From Actinomadura craniellae (GTDB lineage Bacteria > Actinomycetota > Actinomycetes > Streptosporangiales > Streptosporangiaceae): 64,000 bases of DNA. A model generated the notes under the pieces. The model was not told where the DNA came from. It saw nothing but the letters and a program-made list of their open reading frames with translations, and made no database searches. Made by a program: the position numbers and the translations under genes. Below, piece by piece: positions 1 to 8,574 of this stretch. Location of the stretch: contig NZ_QLYX01000001.1 of NCBI RefSeq assembly GCF_003289645.1, positions 434,001 through 498,000 of the forward strand, given 5' to 3'. Within the stretch, counting starts at the first letter, position 1; every line of letters begins with the position of its first letter.

Positions 1-1
1 G

Positions 2-664
2 CACGGCGCGGGGGTCATCAAGATCTCGGCGTCCGGCGGGGTGATGTCCCACGGCACCACCGCCGGCGCGCAGCAGTACTCCGACGAGGAACTTGCGGCG
101 ATCGTCGACGAGGCGCATCGTGCGGGGATCAAAGTGGCCGCCCATGCCCACGGCGACGCCGGGATCAGGGCTTGCATCCGTGCCGGGGTGGACTGCATCG
201 AACACGGTTCGCTCGCCAGCGATGAGACGATCCAGCTGATGGTCGACCACGGCACGTTCCTCGTTCCCACGAGCTACCTGTCGGAGGGGCTCGACCTCTC
301 CAAGGCGCCCCCCGCACTGCAGAGAAAGGCCGCGGAGGTCTTCCCCCGGGCTCGGCGAACGCTGGGTAAGGCCATCGAGGCCGGAGTGAAGATCGCCTGC
401 GGCACCGACGCCCCCGCGATCCCGCACGGGCACAACGCCAAGGAGCTCTGGGCCCTGGTCGACCGCGGCATGACCCCGATGCAGGCCCTGCGCGCCGCGA
501 CCGTCACCAGTGCCGAACTGATCGACGCCGACGACCGGGGCCGCCTGGCCCCCGGCCTGCTGGCTGACATCATCGCGGTGCCCGGCGACCCGTCCCAGGA
601 CATCACGGCCGTTCAGGATGTCCGGTTCGTGATGAAGGACGGCCAGATCTACAAGAACGACTGA
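2..664 (+). CDS. Amidohydrolase, C-terminal part (cut by left window edge)
   Basis: The reading frame is open from base 2 and the true start lies outside the window. The visible 220 residues are the C-terminal part of a metal-dependent amidohydrolase of the imidazolonepropionase/Xaa-Pro dipeptidase-like group. Metal-site landmarks are visible in order: an HAH pair (AAHAHGD), the IEHG motif, and the GTDAP aspartate motif. The closing G-x-L-x-x-G-L-L-A-D-I segment and the final beta-sandwich strand (VMKDGQIY) are typical of the superfamily. The enzyme would hydrolyse a C-N bond in a cyclic amide or peptide-like substrate, which cannot be named from this fragment. A small alpha/beta-barrel gene follows after 59 bases on the same strand and may be co-transcribed. 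Confidence 0.85.
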   Translation, partial: HGAGVIKISASGGVMSHGTTAGAQQYSDEELAAIVDEAHRAGIKVAAHAHGDAGIRACIRAGVDCIEHGSLASDETIQLMVDHGTFLVPTSYLSEGLDLSKAPPALQRKAAEVFPRARRTLGKAIEAGVKIACGTDAPAIPHGHNAKELWALVDRGMTPMQALRAATVTSAELIDADDRGRLAPGLLADIIAVPGDPSQDITAVQDVRFVMKDGQIYKND

Positions 665-723
665 ACCGGGCCGAGACCCGGCCCCGCCCCCACCCGACGA
701 CCTCCATAGAAGGAGCCCGGCGA

Positions 724-1044
724 ATGCCCAGGGGAATTCTCTACGTCGAGTCGCGCCCGAGCTCACCGGAGCAACTGGCCGATTTCCACCGGTGGTACGA
801 CGAGACGCACGTGCAGGAGATCGTGGCCGTCGACGGGTTCGTCTCGGCTCGCAGGTTCGCCCCGCTCGGCGACGATGGCCCGTTCATCGCGATCTACGAG
901 ATCGAGGCGGATGACGTCGAGACGGCGCAGGCGAAGCTCGCCGAGGCCACCAAGGCGGGCGGGATCTCCGCACCCGTGGGCGTGCAACTCGACCCGCCCC
1001 CCACGATCCGCTTCTACCGGGAGATCACCGCGTACACCCCCTGA
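724..1044 (+). CDS. Small dimeric alpha/beta-barrel-like protein (EthD/DUF4286 type)
   Basis: This 106-residue protein has the shape of a ferredoxin-fold dimeric alpha/beta barrel. An opening beta strand (GILYVESRP) is followed by a helix with the FHRWYDETHVQEI pattern, then strands around FAIYEIEADD-like residues. The W-Y-x-x-x-H-V segment resembles EthD- and DUF4286-type proteins, often found beside catabolic genes. The start has a good ribosome site (GAAGGAG, about 7 bases upstream). It sits 59 bases after the amidohydrolase and is followed by a strong bidirectional terminator. Catalytic activity is not established for such proteins; they may isomerise, decarboxylate or only bind small aromatic or acidic compounds. 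Confidence 0.7.
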   Translation: MPRGILYVESRPSSPEQLADFHRWYDETHVQEIVAVDGFVSARRFAPLGDDGPFIAIYEIEADDVETAQAKLAEATKAGGISAPVGVQLDPPPTIRFYREITAYTP

Positions 1045-1098
1045 CCCGGCCCTTGCCGCGGCGCGGCGGCCCCGATCGAGCCGCCGGGCGGGCTGCCC

Positions 1099-1131
1099 GG
1101 CCCGGTGCGCCGGTGACCGGCGCACCGGGCC
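1099..1131. terminator. Bidirectional hairpin terminator
   Basis: A perfect 15-base-pair stem (arms 1099-1113 and 1117-1131) with a three-base TGA loop lies between two converging genes. No U-tract follows, as is common in GC-rich actinomycetes. Its position a few bases before the minus-strand stop suggests it ends transcription from both sides. Confidence 0.75.
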
Positions 1132-1135
1132 CGGC

Positions 1136-2506
1136 TCAGGCGAAGTCGAACAGCGGCGGGAAGGTGAGGACGACCGTCCAGGCCCAGGCGGCGTACACGA
1201 CCATGTAGCGGGTCTGCCAGCGTTCCAGGTGGGCGAAGGGCATCCGGCCGCGCACGAAGCCGAGGAGCAGCCAGGCCGACCACGCCAGGTTGGCGAGCAG
1301 GATGATGTTCTCGCCCAGCGCCGCGGTCTTGTTGGGGGTGAAGCCCCATTCGGTGATCCGGCCGGTGATCGCCAGCAGCACCAGGGCGTCGATGACCAGG
1401 GCGCTGACGACGAGCGCGAGTTGCATGCGGTCGAAGAAGCCGGGCGGGGCCGTGAGGTCGCGGGCGGAGATGGAGTACAGCAGCAGGCCCAGCACGACGA
1501 CGAGCAGCAGGTCGAAGAGGATGAGCGCGTCGCGCTCGACGTCGATGCCGTTGTTGGTCCAGGCGACGGCGACCAGGAAGGCTAGCAGGGTGGCCGCGAA
1601 CAGCGGGGTGAAGACGCGGGTCAGCACCGGCGCCATGTTCTCGATGACGCTCTGCTTGGCCTCCACCAGCCAGGCCGACACGATGACCGCGGCTGCGAAG
1701 CCGCAGGGCGCCAGCCACGATCCGATGAACTCCTCGGCGTCGAGGCCGATGGCGTTGAAGGTGCCGGCCGTGAAGGCCATGAGCATGCCGCCGCCCGCGC
1801 CGAGGAGGTTGAGGTAGATCAGCCACTCCCCGCTGAACCGGACGAAGTCCATCCGCCGCCGGTCCGAGCGCCAGTCGCCGCCCGTGTAGGCGACGCCGAC
1901 GACCAGCCACAGCGCGAGCGGCAGGTGGATCGCCGTGATCGCGAGGCTCTGCGAGCCGTCGTCCAGCGGGTACGCGTTCGCGGCGATCGCGCCGAGCACG
2001 AACAGCGCCGCGAGCGCCCCGATGACGCGAGGACCGACCCGGCGCTGCCACACGAAGTAGGCGGCCAGGGGCGGCAGCACGAAGAGGCTCATGTTCCGCA
2101 CGTAGAAGCTGCCGTCGTCGTCTGCGATGTCGACCCCGAACAGGCTCGGCACCTTGACCGCGAGCGCCGCGACGGCCGCGCAGAGCAGCATGACGGGCAG
2201 TTCGCGACGGGAGCGGGCGGCGGCCGGCGCGCTCGGCTCCTTGGCCAGCACGAGCTGCTTCCACAGCCGTTCGGAGTGCTCGCGGGCGAACTCCCGGGAC
2301 AGCTCGTCGAGGGTGCCCATGCGCTTGACGGCGATGAGGAACGCCTCGTCGGCGCGCAGGCCCGATTCGGTCAGCTCGGTGATCCGGTTACGCAGGTGGT
2401 CTTCCAGCTCCTCGGCGTCGGTGCTGTGCATTTCCCGGCGGCGGTGCACGTAGGCCCGCCACTCGGCGATCTGGCCTTCCAGTTCGCTGTCGCCGGCGAT
2501 GGTCAT
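1136..2506 (-). CDS. Permease-prefix-domain integral membrane protein (PadR-linked)
   Basis: The 456-residue product starts with a charged helical region of about 110 residues (ELEGQIAEWRAYVHRRR, then EELEDHLRNRI). This matches the permease prefix domain seen in membrane proteins encoded beside PadR regulators. The rest, from about residue 115, is strongly hydrophobic with roughly nine membrane-spanning stretches. No transporter signature is evident, so the substrate is unknown. The ATG at 2506 overlaps the stop of the PadR gene by four bases (ATGA), so the two are translationally coupled. By analogy with known PadR/membrane-protein pairs it may sense or export a membrane-active compound. Confidence 0.8.
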   Translation of the reverse strand: MTIAGDSELEGQIAEWRAYVHRRREMHSTDAEELEDHLRNRITELTESGLRADEAFLIAVKRMGTLDELSREFAREHSERLWKQLVLAKEPSAPAAARSRRELPVMLLCAAVAALAVKVPSLFGVDIADDDGSFYVRNMSLFVLPPLAAYFVWQRRVGPRVIGALAALFVLGAIAANAYPLDDGSQSLAITAIHLPLALWLVVGVAYTGGDWRSDRRRMDFVRFSGEWLIYLNLLGAGGGMLMAFTAGTFNAIGLDAEEFIGSWLAPCGFAAAVIVSAWLVEAKQSVIENMAPVLTRVFTPLFAATLLAFLVAVAWTNNGIDVERDALILFDLLLVVVLGLLLYSISARDLTAPPGFFDRMQLALVVSALVIDALVLLAITGRITEWGFTPNKTAALGENIILLANLAWSAWLLLGFVRGRMPFAHLERWQTRYMVVYAAWAWTVVLTFPPLFDFA

Positions 2507-2877
2507 CGTCCCCCCTCCCATGCCGGTGCCGTGATCGGCTGGATGGCCTGGGTGGAGTTCCAGACGCCCCGCAGGGCGTCGACGACCGCGGCCCACTGGC
2601 GGCGCTGCTCGGCGAGCTCGGCCAGGCCCTGTTCGGTGATGCGGTAGTACTTGCGGCGGCGTCCCTCCGGTGGGGTCTGCCAGGACGCCTCGACGTGGCC
2701 GAGCCGCTCCAGGCGGTGCAGCAGCGGGTAGAGCAGACCGTCGGTCCACTCCAGCTGCCCGCCCGACAGCTCGTTGACCTGCTTGAGGATTGCGTAGCCG
2801 TAGCTCTCGCCCTCCGCGAGGATCCCCAGCACGAGCGGCGTCGCCGAGGCGGCGACGAGGTCCTTGGTGATGCGCAT
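2503..2877 (-). CDS. PadR-family transcriptional regulator
   Basis: This 124-residue protein is a compact PadR regulator. It has a winged-helix domain with the family pattern LVLGILAEGESYGYAIL, then QVNELSGGQLEWTDGLLYPLLHRL as two parts of recognition helix and wing, and RRRKYYRITEQG before a C-terminal helix. The start at 2877 was chosen because GGAGGT lies 4-5 bases upstream and the family alignment begins here; the frame stays open further upstream without conserved residues. It overlaps the downstream membrane-protein gene by four bases. A 9-base inverted repeat at 2891-2920 just before the start is a likely autoregulatory operator. Confidence 0.9.
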   Translation of the reverse strand: MRITKDLVAASATPLVLGILAEGESYGYAILKQVNELSGGQLEWTDGLLYPLLHRLERLGHVEASWQTPPEGRRRKYYRITEQGLAELAEQRRQWAAVVDALRGVWNSTQAIQPITAPAWEGGR

Positions 2878-2890
2878 CCGACCTCCTAAC

Positions 2891-2920
2891 CCTAGAACTG
2901 TGATGCATAGTAGTTCTAGG
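2891..2920. promoter_or_regulatory. Inverted repeat, probable PadR operator
   Basis: CCTAGAACT (2891-2899) and AGTTCTAGG (2912-2920) form a perfect 9-base inverted repeat with a 12-base AT-rich middle containing ATGCAT. It lies 14-43 bases upstream of the PadR start and faces the divergent alcohol dehydrogenase, so it could control both. Assignment to PadR is by position. Confidence 0.65.
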
Positions 2921-3048
2921 TATTCAATCGCACAATCCCCGACTAGGCGGACGCGCACCCGCCGGCGGCCGGGACGCAAGCGATGGCTTACTGTGCTACA
3001 CATCTGTCCGGCAACAGCTGTTGCCGCCGGCGAGTGGAGTGGGTGGAC

Positions 3049-4125
3049 ATGCGCATTCAGGCCGCGATCCTGCGGGACCCCGCCAAGCCGTTCGTCATCG
3101 AGGACGTCGAACTCGATGAGCCCGGGCTGGGGGAGGTGCTCGTCCGCGTCGTCGGGGCGGGCATGTGCCACACGGACGTGCTCTACCGGATGTTCCCTGA
3201 GCTGGCCATGCCGATGGTCTTCGGGCACGAGGGTTCGGGAGTCGTCGAGGCGGTCGGGCCCGGCGTCACCCGGGTCAAGCCCGGAGACCACGTCGTCATG
3301 AGCTACGACTCCTGCGGCTGGTGCGCGCAGTGCCTCGCCGGTACGCCCCCGTACTGCGACGAGTTCATGGCACGGAACGTCTCGGGGCTGCGCATCGACG
3401 GGACGACCGGCACCACCGACCTGGCCGGCGAGCAGGTCGCGGCCCGCTGGTTCGGCCAGTCCTCCTTCGCCACCCACGCCATCGCGACCGAGCGCAACGT
3501 GGTCGCCGTCGACGCCGCGCTGCCCCTGGAGACGCTCGGGCCACTGGGGTGCGGTCTGCAGACCGGGGCGGGCTCGGTGCTGATCGCCATGGGGGTGCGT
3601 CCCGCGTCGAGCATCGCGGTGTTCGGCACCGGAGCGGTCGGCCTCGCGGCGGTCATGGCGGCCAGGGTCGCCGGCGCCGCGGAGATCATCGCGGTCGATC
3701 TGCATCCCGCCCGGCGGGAACTGGCCCTCGAACTCGGCGCCACCAGGGCGATCGACGGTGCGGACCCCGACCTGGCCGGCGCCGTCGGCCAGGTCGACTA
3801 CTCCTTCGACACGACCGGTGTCCCGGCGGTGATGTCCACGGCCGTCGGCGTGCTGCGGCCGGGTGGGCTGTGCGGGCTGGTCGGTGCCGGTGGCGGGGAG
3901 CTCACGCTGCAACCCGAGCTGTGCGCGGGGCGCAACGTCCGCTACATCCTTGAGGGCGAAGCCGTCCCCCAGCTCTTCATCCCGCAGCTGATCACGCTGT
4001 GGGAACAGGGCCGCTTCCCGTTCGAGCGGTTGATCCGCACGTACCGGCTGGACCAGATCAACGACGCCGAGCGCGACTCCGCGGACGGCACCACCATCAA
4101 GCCCGTCCTGCTGCCCGGTGCGTGA
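3049..4125 (+). CDS. Zinc-dependent alcohol dehydrogenase (MDR family)
   Basis: The 358-residue product is a medium-chain zinc alcohol dehydrogenase, closest in pattern to aryl/benzyl-alcohol dehydrogenases. The catalytic-zinc cysteine is Cys40 (GMCHTDV) and the GHEGSG motif follows. The structural-zinc lobe cysteines are at 89, 92, 95 and 103 (CGWCAQC..YC). The Rossmann motif (FGTGAVGLAA) is near residue 190, with an acidic residue after the second strand (AVDLHP) that favours NAD. The ATG at 3049 matches the family N-terminus (MRIQAAILRD) and has GGAG upstream; in-frame upstream codons are probably untranslated. The reaction is reversible oxidation of an alcohol to an aldehyde. It is divergent from padR. 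Confidence 0.9.
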   Translation: MRIQAAILRDPAKPFVIEDVELDEPGLGEVLVRVVGAGMCHTDVLYRMFPELAMPMVFGHEGSGVVEAVGPGVTRVKPGDHVVMSYDSCGWCAQCLAGTPPYCDEFMARNVSGLRIDGTTGTTDLAGEQVAARWFGQSSFATHAIATERNVVAVDAALPLETLGPLGCGLQTGAGSVLIAMGVRPASSIAVFGTGAVGLAAVMAARVAGAAEIIAVDLHPARRELALELGATRAIDGADPDLAGAVGQVDYSFDTTGVPAVMSTAVGVLRPGGLCGLVGAGGGELTLQPELCAGRNVRYILEGEAVPQLFIPQLITLWEQGRFPFERLIRTYRLDQINDAERDSADGTTIKPVLLPGA

Positions 4126-4160
4126 ATGACCGGACCGGCACCGGGCGGGTGAACGCTCGC

Positions 4161-4176
4161 TCCCATGAAAATGGGA
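4161..4176. promoter_or_regulatory. Short inverted repeat before the DUF2889 gene
   Basis: TCCCAT-GAAA-ATGGGA is a perfect 6-base inverted repeat ending 10 bases before the next start codon. It could be an operator or an mRNA hairpin affecting translation. No regulator can be assigned. Confidence 0.35.
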
Positions 4177-4186
4177 TCATCGGGAC

Positions 4187-5218
4187 ATGACGGCTTCAAC
4201 CGAGCGCTCGTTTCACCCCCACCACGGACCGCACGATCCGCTGCCGGGCACACCGGAACGCCGTCCGGGGTCGGTCAGGCGCACGACGACCGTGGACCTC
4301 CTGCGGCCCGACGGCATCGGCGGCGAAGTGATCGTGGACGCTCGGGGCAGGGACCTGGTCACGGACGCGAACGGACGGCCGCAGGTCGCGGCGCGGTCCC
4401 GGATCGGCGGGCGGATCGACTATCCCGGCGGCTGCGTGCTGCGGGAGATCGGGACCGTTCCCGCCCAGCCCGGCGTCGAACGGCTCGTCGGCGCCGCCGT
4501 CGCCGCCGGCTTCCGGGCCAAGGTCGGCGCGGCCCTGCCCGCGGCGGCCGCCGGCCGCGCCCTGTCCCACCTGCTGCTCGACGACCTGCCCGGCACCGTA
4601 CTCGTGAGCGGCTACGCGGTACAGGCGGACCTGGGCCATGTCGACATGCGCGCCGACCGGGCGCTGGCCGAGGCGTTCACCGCGGGACGCACCGACCTGT
4701 GCTCGGGATTCCGCCGGGACGGCACGATGCTCACCGAACTCCGGGAGACCGGGCTCATGCCGATGCCGACCGGTCCCGTGGCGCCCGGACCGGAGCCCTC
4801 GCCGGACCCGCTGGCCTGGCACGAGCACGACGCTCTGCCCGCGGGCGCGATCCGCCGCCGGCGGCGCATGGACCTGACCGCCGCGGCCGGCACGGTCCGG
4901 GTCGACGCGACGTTCCGGGACACCCACGTCGACGGGGACGGAGTGGAGACCATCGTCCACGAGTACGTCCTGGACGCCCTCATCGACCGTGCGGAACTGC
5001 GCATCCTGGAGATCGAGGCCGTGCCCAGGGTCCTGCCGTGGACGGAGTGCCCGGCGGCCGCGGCCAGCGCCGGGGCGCTGGCCGGGCGGACCGTGGGCGA
5101 GCTGCGGACCTGGGTGCGCAGGCAGCTCACCGGCACCCTGACCTGCACGCACCTCAACGACCTGCTGCGCTCGCTGGACGACGTCGATCACCTGGTTTCG
5201 CTTCACCCCGGGTCGTGA
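4187..5218 (+). CDS. DUF2889 domain protein
   Basis: This 343-residue protein has the features of DUF2889 proteins: an N-terminal RRTTTVDLLRPDG segment, a middle part rich in acidic residues, and the C-terminal CTHLNDLLRSL signature near residue 325. Members are common near degradation and CoA-metabolism genes, but no biochemical role is firmly known. No signal peptide or membrane span is visible, so it should be cytoplasmic. The ATG at 4187 follows a short inverted repeat. Its last 16 bases overlap the end of the converging MFS gene, so the two mRNAs share complementary 3' ends. Confidence 0.8.
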   Translation: MTASTERSFHPHHGPHDPLPGTPERRPGSVRRTTTVDLLRPDGIGGEVIVDARGRDLVTDANGRPQVAARSRIGGRIDYPGGCVLREIGTVPAQPGVERLVGAAVAAGFRAKVGAALPAAAAGRALSHLLLDDLPGTVLVSGYAVQADLGHVDMRADRALAEAFTAGRTDLCSGFRRDGTMLTELRETGLMPMPTGPVAPGPEPSPDPLAWHEHDALPAGAIRRRRRMDLTAAAGTVRVDATFRDTHVDGDGVETIVHEYVLDALIDRAELRILEIEAVPRVLPWTECPAAAASAGALAGRTVGELRTWVRRQLTGTLTCTHLNDLLRSLDDVDHLVSLHPGS

Positions 5219-6513
5219 TCGCGACCCTGGTCCCGCGGTTCCCGGCGCCCGGCGCGGGTGCCGCCGAACCGGCCGGTGTCCACGAACAGCAGCGTCGCGA
5301 CACCGGCCAGCGGGAGCACGGTGAGCTGCCAGACCCCGGCACCGCCCCAGCCGACCGAGCCGACGAGCCGGGAGAACAGGTAGCCCGCGAGGGCCGCGGG
5401 GATGTAGAAGGCCGCGACGTACAGGCCGGACGCGCGGCCGATCATTTCCGGCCGTACGGCCCGCTGCATGGACGAGTAGAGGTTGACGAACAGGAAGCCG
5501 CTGCCGATCGCGCCCTCGGCGAAGGACAGCGCGATCTGCGGCCCGGCCGTGGTCGGTCCGTTGAAGAGCAGGAATCCCACCAGGGATCCGGCGACCAACG
5601 AGCCGATCATCACGGTGCGCTGGTCGAGCCGGTCGCCGAGCCATCCGGCGGGCAGGCCGACCAGCGCGCCGGCCCCGAACATGCCGGCCGCCAGCCCCGC
5701 CTGGCCGGTGGAGAGCTGGAGCTCCTCCTGCAGGAACGTCGGGTAGAGGCCGAGGTAGCCGTACATGGCGAGGCCCACCACGACGGCGGTCAGCGTCAGT
5801 AGCACGACGTTGCGGTTGACGAGGGTGGCGGGCACGGGGTCCGCGCTCCGCACGGGCCGCGTGCCCGCCGGATCGCCCGCCGTCCGCTCGGTGAACGACT
5901 TCTCGACCAGTAGGGCGATGAGTACCACGAACACCAGTCCGACCAGGCCGTACACCCAGAAGGGGGTCTGCCACCTCCCGGTCGAGGCGGACAGCCCGGT
6001 CCCGAGCAGCGGGCCGAGGAAACAGCCGAACCCGTAGGCGAAGTTCAGCGCGCCCAGCGCCATCGCCCGGTTGGTGAAGAAGTAGGCGCCGACGGCGGAG
6101 AACAGCGCCGCGTTCTGCATCGCCTCGCCGACCCCGGACAGCGCGCGGTAGGCGAACATGTCGAGGAAGCCGAGGGACACCGCGGTGAGCATCGTGAACA
6201 CCGAGTAGATGACGATGCCGACGAGCATCACGCTCTTGCGGGAGAGCCGGTCGAGCAGGTACCCGGTCGGTAGGCCGGCCACGCCGATGCCCAGGGTGAA
6301 GACGGTGGCCAGCAGGCCGCCCTGGGCGAGGCTGAAGCCGTACTCCGGCCGGATGCCGGGCAGCAGCACGGGGAAGACCTGCCGGTCCATCGCGTTGACG
6401 ACGTAGGACGCGGCCATCAGCACAAGGCTCGCCAGCGCGACGGCCCTGGCCGGCTTCGCCCGGCCCGCGCCGGAGTCCGGAGCGGGGCTCCGTTCAGGGC
6501 CCGCTTCGGGCAT
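5203..6513 (-). CDS. MFS transporter
   Basis: The 436-residue product is a major facilitator superfamily carrier with twelve predicted membrane helices. The conserved loop 2-3 motif is visible as GYLLDRLSRKSVML, and its counterpart in the second half is AGWLGDRLDQRTVM. The N-terminal cytoplasmic tail is short and rich in proline and arginine, and the first helix contains the N-x-M-D-R pattern (VVNAMDRQVF) seen in organic-acid and sugar-acid carriers. The substrate cannot be assigned. It converges with and overlaps the DUF2889 gene. The 130 bases to the sigma-factor gene upstream probably hold its own promoter. Confidence 0.88.
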   Translation of the reverse strand: MPEAGPERSPAPDSGAGRAKPARAVALASLVLMAASYVVNAMDRQVFPVLLPGIRPEYGFSLAQGGLLATVFTLGIGVAGLPTGYLLDRLSRKSVMLVGIVIYSVFTMLTAVSLGFLDMFAYRALSGVGEAMQNAALFSAVGAYFFTNRAMALGALNFAYGFGCFLGPLLGTGLSASTGRWQTPFWVYGLVGLVFVVLIALLVEKSFTERTAGDPAGTRPVRSADPVPATLVNRNVVLLTLTAVVVGLAMYGYLGLYPTFLQEELQLSTGQAGLAAGMFGAGALVGLPAGWLGDRLDQRTVMIGSLVAGSLVGFLLFNGPTTAGPQIALSFAEGAIGSGFLFVNLYSSMQRAVRPEMIGRASGLYVAAFYIPAALAGYLFSRLVGSVGWGGAGVWQLTVLPLAGVATLLFVDTGRFGGTRAGRREPRDQGRDHDPG

Positions 6514-6643
6514 CCCCGCTCTTCGGCCGCGCAGGCATGGTCATGGCCCTCCCAAGACGGCGAGTCGTCTGAAATGCACGATATAAGTCCTGGTCAAGTG
6601 GTGGTTCCGGAGCCGGGGCCCGCCGACGGTGCACCGGCGCCGG

Positions 6644-7930
6644 TCAGCCGAGGTCGGCGAGCTTGCCCTCCAGCACCGCCCGTTCGCGCTCGTTGCCGCA
6701 CAGCCGTACGGCGCGCTCCAGCTCGGTGCGCGCCTCGCCGGTGCGTCCCAGCCGGACGAGCAGTTCCCCGCGGACGCTCGGCAGCAGATGCGAGTCCGGC
6801 AGCGCCCCGGCGGCCACCAGCCCGTCCACGATCGGCAGGGCCGCGGCCGGTCCCCGCGCCATGGAGACCGCCACCGCCCGGTTGAGGTCGACCACCGGCG
6901 ATGGCGCGAGCCGGCCGAGCGCCTCGTAGATGAGCACGATGCGTTCCCAGTCCGTCGCGGCGACCGACGGGGCGACGGCATGGCACTCGGCGATCGCCGC
7001 CTGCAGGCCGTAGGCGCCCAGGCCCCGGCCGGCCCGCTCCGCGCGGGCCAGCGCCGCCCGTCCCCGGCGGATCGCGGCGCGGTCCCAGCGGCGGCGATCC
7101 TGCTGTTCCAGCAGCACCGGCCGGCCGTCCGGCCCGGTACGGGCGGGGAAACGCGCCGCGGTCAGTTCGAGCAGCGCCAGCAGGCCGTGGACCTCGGGTT
7201 CGTCCGGCATCAGCCGGCTCAGCACCCGGGCGAGACGTTGCGCCTCGCCCGCGAGGTCGAACCGGATCAGATCGGCACCGGAACTAGCCGAGGACCCTTC
7301 CGTGAAGATCAGGTAGACCACGCTGAGCACCGAGCCGAGCCGCTCCGCCCGGTCCCGGGCCGGCGGCACCTCGAACGGCACCCGGGCGGCCTGGAGGGTC
7401 TTCTTCGCCCGGGTGATCCGGGCCTGCACGGTGGCGGTCGGGACGAGGCACGCCCTGGCGATCTCGTCGCTGGTCAGACCGCCGACCACGCGCAGGGTGA
7501 GCGCCACCCGCGCCTCCCGCGACAGCACGGGATGGCAGGAGACGAACATCAACGCGAGCATGTCGTCGTCGATCCGGTCCGGATCCCACAGCATGTCCTC
7601 GGCCTCCCTGGTGGGGTCGGCGGGGGAGCCTCCCGAGACGGCGCCCCCCTCGCCCAGGTCGTGGGCGAGGGCGGCGTACCTGTCGTCGAGGGCCGAGCGC
7701 CGGCGGAACGCGTCGATCGCGCGGCGCCGGCCGACGGTGAGCAACCACCCCGCGGGGTTGCGGGGCACGCCGTCCCGCGGCCAGGTCACCAGGGCCTCGG
7801 CCAGCGCCTCCTGGGCGAGGTCCTCGGCCAGCGCGAAGTCACCGGTGTACCGGGCGAGCGCGCCGACGATCCGGGCGGACTCGATCCGCCAGGCGGCGGC
7901 GACGGCCGCACGGCCGGTGGGGTCGGCCAT
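6644..7930 (-). CDS. ECF42-type RNA polymerase sigma factor with C-terminal extension
   Basis: This 428-residue protein is a sigma-70 family ECF factor. Region 2 lies around residues 15-80 (GDFALAEDLAQEALAEAL, then PAGWLLTVGRRRAIDAFRR) and region 4 around 115-170 (LTLRVVGGLTSDEIARACLV). It is followed by a long extension of about 230 residues with the DUF6596/TPR-like character of group ECF42, in which the extension is thought to replace an anti-sigma factor in control. It lies 15 bases downstream of a DGPF/YCII gene, the hallmark partner of ECF42. The factor should direct RNA polymerase to its own upstream promoter and perhaps few others. Confidence 0.9.
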   Translation of the reverse strand: MADPTGRAAVAAAWRIESARIVGALARYTGDFALAEDLAQEALAEALVTWPRDGVPRNPAGWLLTVGRRRAIDAFRRRSALDDRYAALAHDLGEGGAVSGGSPADPTREAEDMLWDPDRIDDDMLALMFVSCHPVLSREARVALTLRVVGGLTSDEIARACLVPTATVQARITRAKKTLQAARVPFEVPPARDRAERLGSVLSVVYLIFTEGSSASSGADLIRFDLAGEAQRLARVLSRLMPDEPEVHGLLALLELTAARFPARTGPDGRPVLLEQQDRRRWDRAAIRRGRAALARAERAGRGLGAYGLQAAIAECHAVAPSVAATDWERIVLIYEALGRLAPSPVVDLNRAVAVSMARGPAAALPIVDGLVAAGALPDSHLLPSVRGELLVRLGRTGEARTELERAVRLCGNERERAVLEGKLADLG

Positions 7931-7945
7931 CTCTCGTCGATCCGC

Positions 7946-8368
7946 TCAGAGCTGGCCGGTGGCCTCGCGCCACGCCCGCTCCTTCCTGATCCATTCGTTG
8001 TCCTGCGGGAGCTCGTCGATCGTGGTGACCCGGCGGATCTCGGTCTTGAAGCCCGGGCCGGTGAGCGGCATCCGCCTGGCCCACTCGACGGCCTCCTCCT
8101 GCGACGCCACGCTGAGGATGTAGAACCCGCCGAACAGCTCCTTGGTCTCGCCGTAGGGGCCGTCGGTGACCACGGGCGGCTCGGCGGAGTGGTCGACGAC
8201 CACGCCCTCGGCGGCGTCGTCGAGCCCCTCCGCGGCGACCAGCACGCCGGCCCGGATCAGCTCGTCGTTGTACCTGCCGACGGTCTCGATCATCTTGTCG
8301 AAGTCGACGTCCGCCATCCCCGCGAAGGCCTCGTCGCCGGTGGCGCGCATGATCAGCATGTACTTCAC
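7946..8368 (-). CDS. YCII/DGPF-family protein, ECF42 partner
   Basis: The 140-residue product is a YCII-fold protein of the DGPF subgroup. It opens with MKYMLIMRATGDEAF and carries the DGP motif in VTDGPYGETKELFGGFYIL. The start is a GTG at 8368, which matches the family N-terminus exactly. YCII proteins are small dimeric alpha/beta barrels with a conserved His/Asp pair; the DGPF group has no proven reaction. It is the first gene of a two-gene unit with the ECF42 sigma factor, 15 bases apart, and an ECF42-like promoter lies just upstream. It may act as sensor or effector for the sigma factor. Confidence 0.88.
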   Translation of the reverse strand: MKYMLIMRATGDEAFAGMADVDFDKMIETVGRYNDELIRAGVLVAAEGLDDAAEGVVVDHSAEPPVVTDGPYGETKELFGGFYILSVASQEEAVEWARRMPLTGPGFKTEIRRVTTIDELPQDNEWIRKERAWREATGQL

Positions 8369-8420
8369 AGTTCCGTCTCCCTGGATCGTCCGGGTCCCTT
8401 CCGGACCCTTTCACCCCTAG

Positions 8421-8448
8421 GTCGAACGGGGGGCGCCGGCGATCGACA
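8421..8448 (-). promoter_or_regulatory. Candidate ECF42 promoter for the DGPF-sigma pair
   Basis: On the minus strand TGTCGA (8448-8443) is followed after 18 bases by CGAC (8424-8421), and the DGPF start lies about 50 bases further on. TGTCGA and a CG[A/T]C element are, as I recall, the promoter signature reported for ECF42 factors. The spacing is slightly long. Confidence 0.5.
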
Positions 8449-8574
8449 CGGCCCCGGATTTCTTTTCCGGCGGATTCCTCCGGCACGGGCGCGGGCGGAA
8501 GGCGACCCGTCATCGACCGGAGGGACAGGGCCGCATAACGCGGCGGCCGCCGGGTAGCTTCCGTCTAGGTTCGC

